A stretch of 64,000 bases of DNA from the NCBI RefSeq assembly GCF_009687845.1, contig NZ_BLAD01000037.1, positions 79,774-143,773 on the forward strand. Reading direction: 5' to 3'. Each line of letters opens with the position of its first letter. The first letter of the stretch is position 1. Positions 33,850-42,190 of the stretch are shown here, in pieces. Position numbers and translations under genes: made by a program. The DNA comes from Acrocarpospora corrugata. Lineage in GTDB: Bacteria > Actinomycetota > Actinomycetes > Streptosporangiales > Streptosporangiaceae. The notes beneath the pieces are model-generated. The model saw only the letters and a list, made by a program, of their open reading frames with translations. It searched no databases and was not told the origin of the DNA.

Positions 33850-34824
33850 TCAGAAGGAGAGCGGACGCGGCTGGTACGGCTCCGCCAGTGCGCTCAGTTC
33901 CCCTTCCGACAAGTCGAGGTTCACGGCGGCGACTGCGTCGTCGACGTGGTGGCCCTTGGTCGCGCCAATGATGGGAGCTGTCATGCCCGGCTGGTGGAGC
34001 AGCCACGCGAGGGACAGCGTCGCCGGGGTCACCCCGCGTTCGGCCGCGAGTTCGGCCACCTTGGCGAGGATCTCGGCGTCGGCCGGGCCGCCGTAGAGTT
34101 GCTGCTGGCGTGGGCCGTCGCCGACCTGGCGGGTGGTGTCCTGCTCGGTGCCCGCGCGGGCGAGCAGGCCACGCGCCAGCGGGCTCCACGGGATGAGACC
34201 GACGCCCTGATCGAGGCAGAGCGGGTTCATCTCCCGTTCGTCCTCGCGGTAGAGCAGGTTGTAGTGACCCTGCATGCTGACGAACTTCGTCCACCCGTGC
34301 TTCTCGGCGACATGCTGGGCCTTCGCGAAGCGCCATGCCGTCATCGACGAAGCTCCGATGTAACGGGCCTTGCCGGACTTGACGACGTCGTGCAGCGCTT
34401 CCATGGTCTCTTCGATGGGCGTCTCCTCATCCCACCGGTGGATCTGGTAGAGGTCGACATAGTCGGTCCCGAGACGACCGAGCGAGGCGTCGATCGCGGC
34501 CATGATGTGCTTCCGCGAAAGCCCGCTGTCGTTGATCCCCTTCTCCACCGGGAAAAAGACCTTCGTCGCCAGGACGTAGTCCTCCCGCCGGGCGAAGATC
34601 TTCCGCAGCAGGTTCCCGGTCACCACCTCACTCGCCCCGGCGCTGTACACATCGGCGGTGTCGAAGAACGTCACCCCTCCATCAGCGGCCTTCCGAACGA
34701 TGGGCTCAGCCTGCCCCTCCGGCAAGACCCACCCGTCGTTCTTGCCGGGCTCCCCGTAACTCATCATCCCAAGACAGATCTTGCTGACTTTCAGGCCTGT
34801 ACGACCAAGCCGGGCGTGTTCCAT
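33850..34824 (-). CDS. Aldo/keto reductase
   Basis: The 324-residue protein has the full AKR set: RLGRTGLKVSKICLGMMSYG at the start, DTADVYSAGASEVV (catalytic Asp and Tyr), VLATKVFFPV (Lys), YVDLYQIHRWD (His), and the NADPH-binding end APIIGATKGHHVDDAVAAV. Such enzymes reduce carbonyls with NADPH in the cytosol. ATG 34824 is used rather than 34857 because MEHARLGRTG is the normal family start. It is convergent with the toxin-like gene. The substrate is unknown. Confidence 0.93.
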   Translation of the reverse strand: MEHARLGRTGLKVSKICLGMMSYGEPGKNDGWVLPEGQAEPIVRKAADGGVTFFDTADVYSAGASEVVTGNLLRKIFARREDYVLATKVFFPVEKGINDSGLSRKHIMAAIDASLGRLGTDYVDLYQIHRWDEETPIEETMEALHDVVKSGKARYIGASSMTAWRFAKAQHVAEKHGWTKFVSMQGHYNLLYREDEREMNPLCLDQGVGLIPWSPLARGLLARAGTEQDTTRQVGDGPRQQQLYGGPADAEILAKVAELAAERGVTPATLSLAWLLHQPGMTAPIIGATKGHHVDDAVAAVNLDLSEGELSALAEPYQPRPLSF

Positions 34825-34899
34825 GCATCCGACCCTATCGAGAGCCAGATTGGGCATGAGGCGGGTTCAGGCGGTCGGGCCGGCCGTCGTGTAATCTCA

Positions 34900-34925
34900 G
34901 TCTAGACAGACTAGACAGGTTAGAC
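34900..34925. promoter_or_regulatory. Palindromic operator before the Phd/VapC-type module
   Basis: GTCTAG-ACAGA-CTAGAC (34900-34916) is a perfect 6-5-6 repeat followed by another TTAGAC half-site (34920-34925), 30 bp before the antitoxin start. TAATCT just upstream may be a -10 box. Such sites are typical for autoregulation by antitoxin-toxin complexes. Confidence 0.65.
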
Positions 34926-34954
34926 GTGGGGGCAAGGCCGACAGGGTGGGACTT

Positions 34955-35206
34955 ATGGGTGGGTGGCAGGTCCAGGAGGCCAAGCAGCGGTTCAGCGAGG
35001 TTGTTCGCCGCGCGGTCAGTGAAGGCCCACAGGTGGTGACGCGACACGGGGAGGAGGTCGCCGTGGTAGTCGACATCGCCGAATATCGGCGGCTCACGGG
35101 GGGTGCGCCCGATTTTCGGAGGTTTCTTCTCGCGGAGCCTGACTGGGCGGATGATGTCGAGTTTCCGCGGGATCGGGATCTTCCCCGAGAGGTGGATTTC
35201 GACTGA
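34955..35206 (+). CDS. Phd/YefM-type antitoxin
   Basis: The 83-residue protein shows the Phd/YefM antitoxin fold: WQVQEAKQRFSEVVRRAVSE, GPQVVTRHGEEVAVVVDIAEY and RRLTG, followed by an acidic flexible tail (LAEPDWADDVEFPRDRDLP) that normally wraps the toxin. GTG 34946 is an alternative start. It overlaps the toxin start (TGATG), and a palindromic operator lies upstream. It should repress its own promoter and neutralise the PIN toxin. Confidence 0.92.
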   Translation: MGGWQVQEAKQRFSEVVRRAVSEGPQVVTRHGEEVAVVVDIAEYRRLTGGAPDFRRFLLAEPDWADDVEFPRDRDLPREVDFD

Positions 35207-35628
35207 TGAGCGTGGGCTATTTGCTTGACACGAACGTAGTGTCCGAGGTGAGGAAGCGAAACGGCAATCTCTTTGTCAGGGAGTGGTTGGATCTGGTGCC
35301 CGGGCCGATCCTCTACCTCAGTAGCCTGACGGTTGGTGAGATCCGCCGCGGGGTGGAGCTTCGTCGTCGAAAGGACCCGGCACAGGCCATGGTCCTGGAG
35401 ACCTGGCTGCACATGCTTCGCCGGGAGTTCAGCGACCGCATCATTCCCCTCACGTCAGATGTCGCGGAGGAGTGGGGGAGACTAAGCGCCATCCGGCCGC
35501 TGCCCACGGTGGACGGCATGATCGCGGCGACCGCCAGGGTGAACGGCTGGACCCTGGTGAGCAGAAACACCAAAGACTTCGAGGGGATAGGACTGTCCGT
35601 CCTCAATCCATTCGAACCGTTGCGATAG
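35206..35628 (+). CDS. VapC-type PIN-domain toxin
   Basis: The 140-residue PIN protein has GYLLDTNVVSEVRK (first Asp), SSLTVGEIRRGVELRR (Glu), PTVDGMIAATARVNGWTLVS (Asp pair region) and RNTKDFEGIGLSVLNPFEP (last Asp). This is the complete acidic quartet of a Mg-dependent RNase. VapC toxins cleave specific RNAs such as tRNAs when the antitoxin is lost. It is fused by a one-base overlap to the Phd-type antitoxin gene. Its 3' end overlaps the tail of a decayed MarR gene on the other strand. Confidence 0.93.
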   Translation: MSVGYLLDTNVVSEVRKRNGNLFVREWLDLVPGPILYLSSLTVGEIRRGVELRRRKDPAQAMVLETWLHMLRREFSDRIIPLTSDVAEEWGRLSAIRPLPTVDGMIAATARVNGWTLVSRNTKDFEGIGLSVLNPFEPLR

Positions 35629-35899
35629 CGGAATCGGTTTCGACTGTTCGGGCCAATGTGCTGGCGGCGGCTCGCTCGGTGCCGGCGGCAGTGAGGGAGA
35701 CCAGCATCACGCGGCTGTGGTCGGGGGAGGCACGGCGCTGGACCAGGCCTTTGCTTTCGAGGTTTTTGACGATGCCGGTCATGGTCTGAGAGGTGACGAG
35801 GGCTTCGCGGGAGAGCTGGGTGCACGACTTGGCGGAGCCGTCCGAGAGGTAGCGACGCTGACGAAAATGTTCGCGCAGGAAGGCCGCCGAGAGGAGGCG
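35603..35899 (-). pseudogene. Decayed MarR-family regulator (C-terminal half)
   Basis: On the minus strand an open frame from 35899 to the TGA at 35603 reads FLREHFRQRRYLSDG, then CTQLSREALVTSQTMTGIVK and NLESKGLVQRRASPDHSRVM, then VSLTAAGTERAAASTLA. This is the winged-helix core of a MarR protein. The N-terminal dimerisation part is missing, and the frame is closed by TGA at 35900-35902, at the junction with the IS66 fragment. The end overlaps the VapC gene by 26 bp. It looks like a regulator cut by the insertion-sequence event. Confidence 0.7.
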
Positions 35900-35923
35900 T
35901 CAGCTTAGCGATAACCGCCGCAG

Positions 35924-36375
35924 TGTCCCATTTGACTTGACACATACCGGCCCGAGGGTCAGCAGCGCGCGGATCAGCTTCAGGCTGCCGCTCACCAGGT
36001 CCGCCGCCTGGCCGAGCACGCCCGCCACCCAGCCGGTGGAGACACTCGCGCCGGTCACATCCGCGATCAGCCGTGCACATCGCTCAACCGGGATGTGCTG
36101 GAAGACCAGGAGGTAAACCGCCAGCGCGCGCAAGTTGGGCCCGCAGGAAGTCGGCGAGCCGGCCACCCGCGCGGGCATCGCCGCCCGGCTCGTCGTTCCG
36201 CACACGCACCGGCACCGATGCGCCCGATGTTCGGTCACCGTCACGCTGACCAGGGGAATGTCCCACACCTGGCGGCGCTCGAACCCGGCACTGTCGGCCA
36301 GGCCCAACCCGGCCCCGCACCCATCACACGATACGACGGACGCCCGTCACCGGCCTGCACCCGAAGATCATCCCA
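35924..36375 (-). mobile_element. IS66-family transposase fragment
   Basis: The minus strand encodes CDGCGAGLGLADSAGFERRQ, then VSVTVTEHRAHRCRCVCG, GPNLRALAVYLLVFQHIPVE and ADVTGASVSTGWVAGVLGQA. This is the zinc-ribbon and following helical part of IS66 TnpC. The frame is interrupted by a stop upstream near 36375. On the other side homology ends near 35950, where the frame runs into unrelated sequence beside TGTCCCATTTGACTTGACA (35924-35942). No catalytic DDE core is left, so this is an inactive remnant that lies between the broken MarR gene and the next genes. Confidence 0.78.
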
Positions 36376-36425
36376 CGGCCAGCGAACCGCTCACGCCTTA
36401 CGCAATCTTGGACCCTGATGAATGC

Positions 36426-36598
36426 TTACAGGTTGGGGGTGTTGTCGTAGTGGAGCCAGATCTTGCCCTGCAGGTTCTGGTGCTCGCCGATTTGCAGGGT
36501 GCCACCGCTCGCCTGCGCCGGAGCGGCGGTCAGGCCGGCAGCACGGTCATCGCGGCAAGGGCAAATCCGATCGCGGCGCGCCGCAGATTGCTCGACAT
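36426..36598 (-). pseudogene. Small exported protein gene with a one-base frameshift
   Basis: ATG 36598, with GGAGG 8 bp upstream, starts a classical signal peptide MSSNLRRAAIGFALAAMTVL, but this frame stops after 22 codons at 36530. The adjacent frame continues the signal region as GLTAAPAQAS and then a short mature part GGTLQIGEHQNLQGKIWLHY ending at 36426. Joined by one base shift near 36535 the product would be about 57 residues. The mature part is too short to classify. It has a faint likeness to small beta-rich secreted proteins. Either the gene has decayed or there is a base-call error. Confidence 0.55.
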
Positions 36599-36707
36599 GG
36601 TCTTCCTCCGTATGAGATCGCTCCGGGCGTGCCGCCCAGGCATCTCTACGGCGTGACATCGCGTTCCAGGCGAACTGGAACACCCAGGTACACCATGGAA
36701 CAAGCGT

Positions 36708-37130
36708 TCAGGAGTTCTTCCAGAACTGGAACAAATAGTCTTCTGGGTAGTTGGGGTCTTCGGTTGGGCGGCGGTGGGCGAGGACGTTCCAGACGGTGTC
36801 GGCCTCGCCGAGGAGCAGGTGGGCGGCCTGGGTGCCGAACAAGGCGTCGCTGACGCAGATTTCGCCGAATTCGGAGAGTAGCTGGGTGGCGATGGGGTCG
36901 TCGTTCCAGTCGTCGGGGTCCACCGGGTCGGGAGGTTCGGTCCAGAGTTCCAGTTTTACTGTCGCGTACATGCCGGAGGTGAATCCGAGGATGAGGGCGC
37001 AGTTGTCCATCGTCTCGAGCCACGTGTCGCCGGGGAACTCGCTGACGTCGAAATAGGTGCCGACGTCGTGGATGAAGAACTGGCCGTAGTCCAGCGCGAC
37101 GCTGTCCTCGGCGCTCTCTTGTAGCGGCAT
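36708..37130 (-). CDS. Hypothetical protein, acidic, 140 residues
   Basis: ATG 37130 is chosen because GAGGAACGCC lies before it; the longer reading from 37226 adds poor sequence. The protein is acidic and tryptophan/phenylalanine-rich (YGQFFIHDVGTYFDVSEFPG, WTEPPDPVDPDDWNDDP, YLFQFWKNS), with no signal peptide and no membrane segment. I do not recognise the family. The composition (ADP/WND-rich acidic surface) resembles small actinomycete immunity-like or adaptor proteins, but that is only an impression. It stands alone between the frameshifted peptide gene and the GH30 gene. Confidence 0.65.
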   Translation of the reverse strand: MPLQESAEDSVALDYGQFFIHDVGTYFDVSEFPGDTWLETMDNCALILGFTSGMYATVKLELWTEPPDPVDPDDWNDDPIATQLLSEFGEICVSDALFGTQAAHLLLGEADTVWNVLAHRRPTEDPNYPEDYLFQFWKNS

Positions 37131-37274
37131 GGCGTTCCTCGGGGTGAAGTCCGAAGGCCCACAGAACTGGACTTGGGGGACGATCGTGCCGCATTGCGTG
37201 ATCAATTGCGTAACTTCGCGGGACATGGCGAGGGTGCAGGTCCCCCCCGAGGGACCTGCACCCTGGTTCGTGGG

Positions 37275-39158
37275 TCAGGAGAGGTTCCACTGCTGGTTGG
37301 CGGCGCCGGTGCAGGTCCAGATCTGCAGGCGGGCGCCGTCGGCGCTGGAGTTGCCGGTGACGTCGAGGCACTTGCCGGAGGCGGGGTTGGTCAGGTCGCG
37401 GCCCGCGGTGTAGGTCCACTGCTGGTTCGCCGCGCCGGTGCAGGTCCAGAGCTGGGCCTGGGTGCCGTTGGCGGTGCCGTGGGCGGTCAGGTCGAGGCAC
37501 TTGCCGAGGGCGCGCAGGGTGCCGTCGCCGGGGCGGGTCCACTGCTGGGCGGCGGTGCCGTTGCAGGTGTAGAGCTGCACGGCCGCGCCGTCGGCGCTGC
37601 TGGCGCCCGCGATGTCGACGCACTTGCCGGCCAGGCCGGTGATGGGGGTGCCGCCTCCGCCGGGGTTGCCGGAGCCGGGCGTGCCGGACCAGGTGAAGGT
37701 CGCGGTGGTACGGCCGGGCAAGCTGTAGACGAAGGACTGGTTGCCCCAGTTCACTCGTACCGACTGGGCTGAGGTGCCGCCGTTGTGGGCGATCAGCGCC
37801 TTGGAGCCGTCGGGGTTGCGCCAGGCGAGGTTCTGGACGGTGCCGTTGGCGGTGGAGTCGATCCGGAACGCGCCGGGTTTGACGAACTTGGAGAGGTGGC
37901 CGGTGGTGTAGTACTCGATCGTGTAGTCGATCTGGCCGGCCCGGGCGCCGCCCTCCTGGACGGTGATGAGGCCGGTGCAGGTGTCGCAGCCGCCGTTGTG
38001 CGGGCCGCGGGACTGGTTCAGGGCCAGGCTCCACTTGACCAGGCTGCCGCTCCAGTTGCGGGCGTAGTTGACGATGTCGTTCAGGTCCTCGTTGTGCTGG
38101 TTGCCGACCCAGGTCCCGCCGGAGTGCTCGGTGCTGAACTGTTTCACGGCGGGGAACTGGTTGTGGACCTGGGTGCCGACGGCGGGGTCGCCGAAGTAGC
38201 CGTGCCAGGCGATGCCGCCGAAGAGCGGGTCGTTGCGTACGGCGGCGTCGTTGAGCACGCCCGAGCCCATGCTGGCGTAGTCGCCGTAGTTCCAGTCGTG
38301 GATGAGCACCTTGGTGGTGATGCCGGCCGCCCGGAACGCGGGGTAGACGTGGTTCTTGGTGAACTCGGCCAGGCCGGAGGAGTTCCAGCTCATGCCGGGG
38401 TAGTTCATCGCGGTGGGGTTGCCCGACTGGCAGCAGTTGGGCTCGTTCTGCACGGAGATGTAGTTCACCGGCACCCCGGCGGCCTGGTAGCTCTGGATGT
38501 ACTTGACCAGGTACTGGGCGTACATGGGGTAGTACTCGAACTTGAGCCAGCCCATCTGGTCCATCCGGCCGTTGTCCTTCATCCAACCCGGAGCGCTCCA
38601 CGGCACGCCCTTGACCCGGAGCGCCGGGTTGAGCGACCTGGCCTGCGCGGTCAGCAGCCGGACGTTCGTGTCGTACCCGTTGGCGCCGAAGTCGTTGAGG
38701 TTGCAGCAGGTGTCGTCGAGGGACACGTTGCCGGGCCTGGACAGGTCGGACGCGCCGATCGGGTTGCGGACGAAGGACAGCCCGATGCCGTCGGTGGGGG
38801 AGAACAGCTTGCGCATCGCATCGTCGCGGGTGGCGGCGCTCACCGGGCCGCCGCGCAGCAGGTAGGCGGTGGTGTCGGTGATCGACGCGCCGGCGCCCTC
38901 GAACTGCTGGTAGGTGGTGGCCTCGTTGACGGTGATGGTGTGGTTCGCGCTGCCGCCCGCGGGGCCGAAGGCGATGGCGGTCTGCTGCTGCAGGCCGCGG
39001 GTGACGGTCCGGCCGCCGGAGTCGGAGGTGGTGGTGAGCCAGATGTTCACCTGCTCATTGGCGGCGAAGGCGGGCGAGGCGGTCACAGGCCCGGCGACCC
39101 AGACGGCGCAGGCGAGGGCGACGCCGAGCGTGACGGCCCTGCGAGAGGGACGGGACAC
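37275..39158 (-). CDS. Secreted GH30 glycoside hydrolase with ricin-type CBM13
   Basis: GTG 39158 follows AAAGGA and begins SRPSRRAVTLGVALACAVWV, a signal peptide ending near SPAFA; the product has 627 residues. The GH30 (beta/alpha)8 domain shows YQQFEGAGASITDTTAYLL, FVRNPIGASDLS, WSAPGWMKDNGRM, VQNEPNCC (acid/base Glu) and FSTEHSGG (nucleophile Glu). A beta side domain with ALIAHNGGTSAQSVRVNW follows. After a Gly-rich linker come three QxW-type repeats (GKCVDIAGASSADG, GKCLDLTAHGTANG, GKCLDVTGNSSADG; QQW) of a CBM13 trefoil. Such enzymes attack beta-1,6-glucan, glucosylceramide-like or xylan substrates; the choice is open. A LacI gene lies directly upstream. Confidence 0.93.
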   Translation of the reverse strand: MSRPSRRAVTLGVALACAVWVAGPVTASPAFAANEQVNIWLTTTSDSGGRTVTRGLQQQTAIAFGPAGGSANHTITVNEATTYQQFEGAGASITDTTAYLLRGGPVSAATRDDAMRKLFSPTDGIGLSFVRNPIGASDLSRPGNVSLDDTCCNLNDFGANGYDTNVRLLTAQARSLNPALRVKGVPWSAPGWMKDNGRMDQMGWLKFEYYPMYAQYLVKYIQSYQAAGVPVNYISVQNEPNCCQSGNPTAMNYPGMSWNSSGLAEFTKNHVYPAFRAAGITTKVLIHDWNYGDYASMGSGVLNDAAVRNDPLFGGIAWHGYFGDPAVGTQVHNQFPAVKQFSTEHSGGTWVGNQHNEDLNDIVNYARNWSGSLVKWSLALNQSRGPHNGGCDTCTGLITVQEGGARAGQIDYTIEYYTTGHLSKFVKPGAFRIDSTANGTVQNLAWRNPDGSKALIAHNGGTSAQSVRVNWGNQSFVYSLPGRTTATFTWSGTPGSGNPGGGGTPITGLAGKCVDIAGASSADGAAVQLYTCNGTAAQQWTRPGDGTLRALGKCLDLTAHGTANGTQAQLWTCTGAANQQWTYTAGRDLTNPASGKCLDVTGNSSADGARLQIWTCTGAANQQWNLS

Positions 39159-39214
39159 AGGAGGAATCCTTTCGCGACAGGCTCCGACAGGCCGGGAACT
39201 GTCGGCGTAACAAA

Positions 39215-39242
39215 TGAAACAAGGCTTGAAACATGTCTTGTT
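39215..39242. promoter_or_regulatory. Candidate LacI operator region before the GH30 gene
   Basis: The stretch holds TGAAACAAGG and TTGAAACATGTCTTGTT, an imperfect palindrome centred on ACATGT, with a distal AACAAG...CTTGTT repeat. It lies 57 bp before the GH30 start and next to a LacI-family gene, so it is a plausible operator. Confidence 0.45.
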
Positions 39243-39325
39243 GGAGAAGGACAACATGTGTGGAACGTGGTGTCAAGGCCCGCAAATGTCGCATTCAACC
39301 GGCCCGCGGAAGCCGCGGCGCCGGG

Positions 39326-39343
39326 TGAAACAAAATGAAACAA
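39326..39343. repeat. Direct repeat of TGAAACAA before the LacI stop
   Basis: TGAAACAAAATGAAACAA carries the half-site of the candidate operator twice in tandem, 85 bp further upstream of the GH30 gene. It may be a second binding site for looping. Confidence 0.35.
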
Positions 39344-40363
39344 CTAGGCGGCGGGGCCGGTGGAGCCGCGGATGATGAGCTCGGTTCCCAGCGAGACGTG
39401 CAGGGCTTCCAGGGTGTGCCGGTCCAGCAGCCGCATCAGCAGCGTGACCGCCATCCGGCCCATCTCCTGGAGCGGCTGCCGCACGGTGGTCAGCATCGGG
39501 CGGCTGGCGCGGCTCACGTCGATGTCGTCGAAACCCGCCACCGAGAGGTCGCCGGGGACGCTGAGGCCGCGCTCGGCCGCCGCCCACAGCGCGCCGACGG
39601 CCATCTTGTCGTTGAACCCGACCAGCGCGGTCGGCCGCTCGGGCAGGTCCAGCAGGTCGCAGGCGGCCCGGTAGCCGTTCTCGGTGTTCGGCTCCACCAC
39701 GCTGCGGAGCAGCCCGCTGGCCGGGAGGACCCCCGCGTCGGCCAGCGAGGCGGCGTATCCGGCCAGCCGGGCGTCGCTGGCCAGCCAGTCCCGGGGGCCG
39801 CCGATGACGCCGACCCGGCGATGCCCGAGCTCCACCAGGTGGGACATGAGCTTGCGCGCCCCGGCGAAGTGGGCGGCGGAGACGGCGACGATGTCCTTGG
39901 GCGGGGAGGTGCGCGGGTCGATCACCACGAACGGGAACTGGCGGTCGCGGAGCCGGACGAGTTCTTCGGTGGGCTCCGGCGGCAGGATGAGGATCGCGCC
40001 CGCGATGTCGGGCCGGTCGCCGAGCGTCGGCAGCACGGCCGTGCGCTGCGCCGCCTCGCCCGCGCCGAGGATCACCTGGCGGCCGTGCAGCTCCACCGTC
40101 TCGGCGACCGAGGAGACGATCAGGCCGAAGTAGTCGGTCAGCAGATACGGGCAGCGGACGTAGATCCCGCCCGGGACGGCGCTGCGCCGCCGGGGCGCCT
40201 GGTCGCCGAGCCGGCCCACCGCGCGGAGCACGAGTTCCCGGGTGTGCGGGGCGACGTTGGCCTGCCCGTTGAGCACCCGGGAGACGGTCGCGATGGACAG
40301 GCCCGTCTCGGCCGCGACGTCCCGGACCGTCGCCCGCGTCCCCGCCGATCTGGCCACCGCCAC
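39344..40363 (-). CDS. LacI-family transcriptional regulator
   Basis: The 339-residue protein begins with a LacI HTH and hinge (TVRDVAAETGLSIATVSRVL, NGQANVAPHTRELVL) and has a periplasmic-binding-protein-like core (GAILILPPEPTEELV, GHRRVGVIGGPRDW, LVGFNDKMAVGALWAA, GDLSVAGFDDIDVS, TTVRQPLQEMGRMAVTLLM). It lies 7 bp after the alpha/beta hydrolase gene and 185 bp before GH30, both on its strand. It probably represses the GH30 gene until a breakdown sugar is present. The CelR-type sites 22 kb away are not obviously its targets. Confidence 0.92.
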   Translation of the reverse strand: MAVARSAGTRATVRDVAAETGLSIATVSRVLNGQANVAPHTRELVLRAVGRLGDQAPRRRSAVPGGIYVRCPYLLTDYFGLIVSSVAETVELHGRQVILGAGEAAQRTAVLPTLGDRPDIAGAILILPPEPTEELVRLRDRQFPFVVIDPRTSPPKDIVAVSAAHFAGARKLMSHLVELGHRRVGVIGGPRDWLASDARLAGYAASLADAGVLPASGLLRSVVEPNTENGYRAACDLLDLPERPTALVGFNDKMAVGALWAAAERGLSVPGDLSVAGFDDIDVSRASRPMLTTVRQPLQEMGRMAVTLLMRLLDRHTLEALHVSLGTELIIRGSTGPAA

Positions 40364-40370
40364 AGCATAG

Positions 40371-41189
40371 TCACTGCCCCGCCGAGACCCTGATCAGGAA
40401 CTCGGTCACGGCGGTACGGAACTCGGCCGGCTTCTCCATCCACGGCAGGTGCCCGGCGTCCGCCAGCACCACCCGGGAGACGTCGGGCAGCGCCTCCGCC
40501 AGCGAGTCCACCGCCCAGCGCGGCCGGATGTCGCGCGCGCCGTCCACGATGAGGGCGGGCACCGCGCAGGCCCGGCACCGCTCGCCCAGTTCGGCGGTGC
40601 CCCAGGTGCGCCGGTCCTCGGCGTTGAGCGCGCTGTTGCAGGCGAAGTTGACGCCGAACCACGGCTTGGCCATCCGTCGCGCGTACGCCATCCCGTTGCC
40701 GGCGAATTCCACCGACCACTGCAGGACGCACAGTTCCCGTTCCTCGGCCGCGGAGCGCGCCCGCCCCTCCAGCTCCGACCACCTGGCCATCCGCCCGCCC
40801 ATCCGGGCCCGGAAATTCCGCCGGTACGGCTCACGCCAGGTGGCCGCGGGATCGATTCCGGTCCCCGACACGTACACCAGCCCGCTGACCCGCTCGGGAT
40901 GGTCGAGGGTGTACCGCAGCGCGAGCTGCGCCCCCCACGAGTGCCCGAGCAGCACCATCCGCTCCAGCCCGAAATGCCGCCGCACCGATTCGAGGTCGGC
41001 GAGCGTGCGCTCCCACGTGTACGGCCCTTCCCGCACCGAACGCCCGCAGCCGCGCTGATCCCAGCGGTGCAGGGCGGCCGAGTCCCGCAGCAGCTCGGCC
41101 AGGTCGCCGAACATGTCCCACAGGCCGGGACCACCGTGACAGAGGACCACGGGAACCCCCGCACCGATCCGTGTCGCCCAAAGCCGCAT
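40371..41189 (-). CDS. Alpha/beta fold hydrolase, proline iminopeptidase-like
   Basis: The 272-residue protein shows VVLCHGGPGLWDMFGDLA (oxyanion HGGPG), RWDQRGCGRS (typical of the proline-iminopeptidase branch), LLGHSWGAQLALRY (nucleophile Ser in GHSWG), and VDGARDIRP and DAGHLPWMEKP (acid and His). No signal peptide is present. The HGGPG plus DQRGCGRS pair argues for an S33 peptidase or a close esterase. It is the first gene of the LacI/GH30 group, 7 bp before the regulator. The substrate is unknown. Confidence 0.88.
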   Translation of the reverse strand: MRLWATRIGAGVPVVLCHGGPGLWDMFGDLAELLRDSAALHRWDQRGCGRSVREGPYTWERTLADLESVRRHFGLERMVLLGHSWGAQLALRYTLDHPERVSGLVYVSGTGIDPAATWREPYRRNFRARMGGRMARWSELEGRARSAAEERELCVLQWSVEFAGNGMAYARRMAKPWFGVNFACNSALNAEDRRTWGTAELGERCRACAVPALIVDGARDIRPRWAVDSLAEALPDVSRVVLADAGHLPWMEKPAEFRTAVTEFLIRVSAGQ

Positions 41190-41295
41190 GCCGTCCGCCG
41201 TTCCAACGCGTCAGGGGCCGCTGAGTCCGGTCCTGAAGAATGTCCCCCAATTCCATGGCAAGTTCCCGCCAAGTGGCTGAGCGTACAACTGAGCC

Positions 41296-42189
41296 ATGGA
41301 AATCAGGCACCCCAAACCCGCGGACGCGGACGCGATCTACGAACTGGTGGCCGAGCACGACACGCGCGTGCTGGGGCGGCCGGACCTGACCCCGGCGGAC
41401 GTGCGGGACCAGCTCGCCGAGCCCGACTTCGACCCGGCCGCGGACGGCTGGCTCGCCTACGACGGCGACCGCCTGGTCGGCTGGGCGTCGGCCCGCCGCA
41501 GGGGCGGCAGCGACCGGGTGGACCTCGACGTCAGAACCCGCACCGCCGAGGCCGGGACGGCGCTCTGGGAGCTGGCGCTGGCCCGGTTCACCGGCGTCAC
41601 CGCCGACATCGGCGTCTACGCCGGGGACACCGCCCAGCGGGAGGCGGTCAGGTCCCGCGGCTTCGAGCCCGCCACCAGCTTCCACCGGATGCGGATCGAC
41701 CACGAGGGCGTGGCCTCGGACGCGTTCCTGCCCGGCGTGACCGTCGAGACCGGTTCCGGCGACGACGAGGAGCTGCTGCGCGCGGCCCACGCCGTCAAGG
41801 AGGAGGGCTTCGCCGCGCACTTCGGGAACGTTCCGCAGACCTTCGAGGAGTGGGCCGACGCCCGGGAGTCCTCCAGCGCACATGACTGGGGCCAGGTGCT
41901 GGTCGCGAAGGTGCACGGAGTCCCGGCGGCGGTGCTGGTCGGCACGAACCAGTTCGTCCCCGACGAGAACTGCGGCTACGTGCTGACCCTCGCGGTCCGG
42001 CCCGCCTTCCGCGGCCGGGGCCTGGGCAAGCTGCTGCTCCGGCGCGCGTTCGCGGCCGACCGGCGGCGCGGCAGGACCGGCACGATCCTGCAGGTCGACT
42101 CCAACAACACCACCCCCGCCCTGGGCCTCTACCTGTCGGCCGGGATGCGGCGGGTCCTGTCCATCGACATCTGGCAGAAGCAGCTCTGA
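41296..42189 (+). CDS. GNAT acetyltransferase with two tandem GNAT units
   Basis: The 297-residue protein has a weak N-terminal GNAT-like half (IRHPKPADADAIYELVAEHD, DRLVGWASARRR) and a clear C-terminal GNAT unit with the acetyl-CoA loop RPAFRGRGLGKLLLRRAFAA and the beta-5 segment QVDSNNTTPALGLYLSAGM. Tandem-GNAT proteins of this type include mycothiol synthase and aminoglycoside-like acetyltransferases, but the key identifiers of those are not evident. The acceptor is unknown. The gene stands alone, convergent with the PrsW gene. Confidence 0.88.
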   Translation: MEIRHPKPADADAIYELVAEHDTRVLGRPDLTPADVRDQLAEPDFDPAADGWLAYDGDRLVGWASARRRGGSDRVDLDVRTRTAEAGTALWELALARFTGVTADIGVYAGDTAQREAVRSRGFEPATSFHRMRIDHEGVASDAFLPGVTVETGSGDDEELLRAAHAVKEEGFAAHFGNVPQTFEEWADARESSSAHDWGQVLVAKVHGVPAAVLVGTNQFVPDENCGYVLTLAVRPAFRGRGLGKLLLRRAFAADRRRGRTGTILQVDSNNTTPALGLYLSAGMRRVLSIDIWQKQL

Positions 42190-42190
42190 G

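Noticed and set aside
39344..40363. Assigning the LacI gene as CelR
   Set aside because: It lies beside GH30 with TGAAACA repeats and has no TGGGAGCGCTCCCA site close by; the CelR-type sites are 22 kb away.
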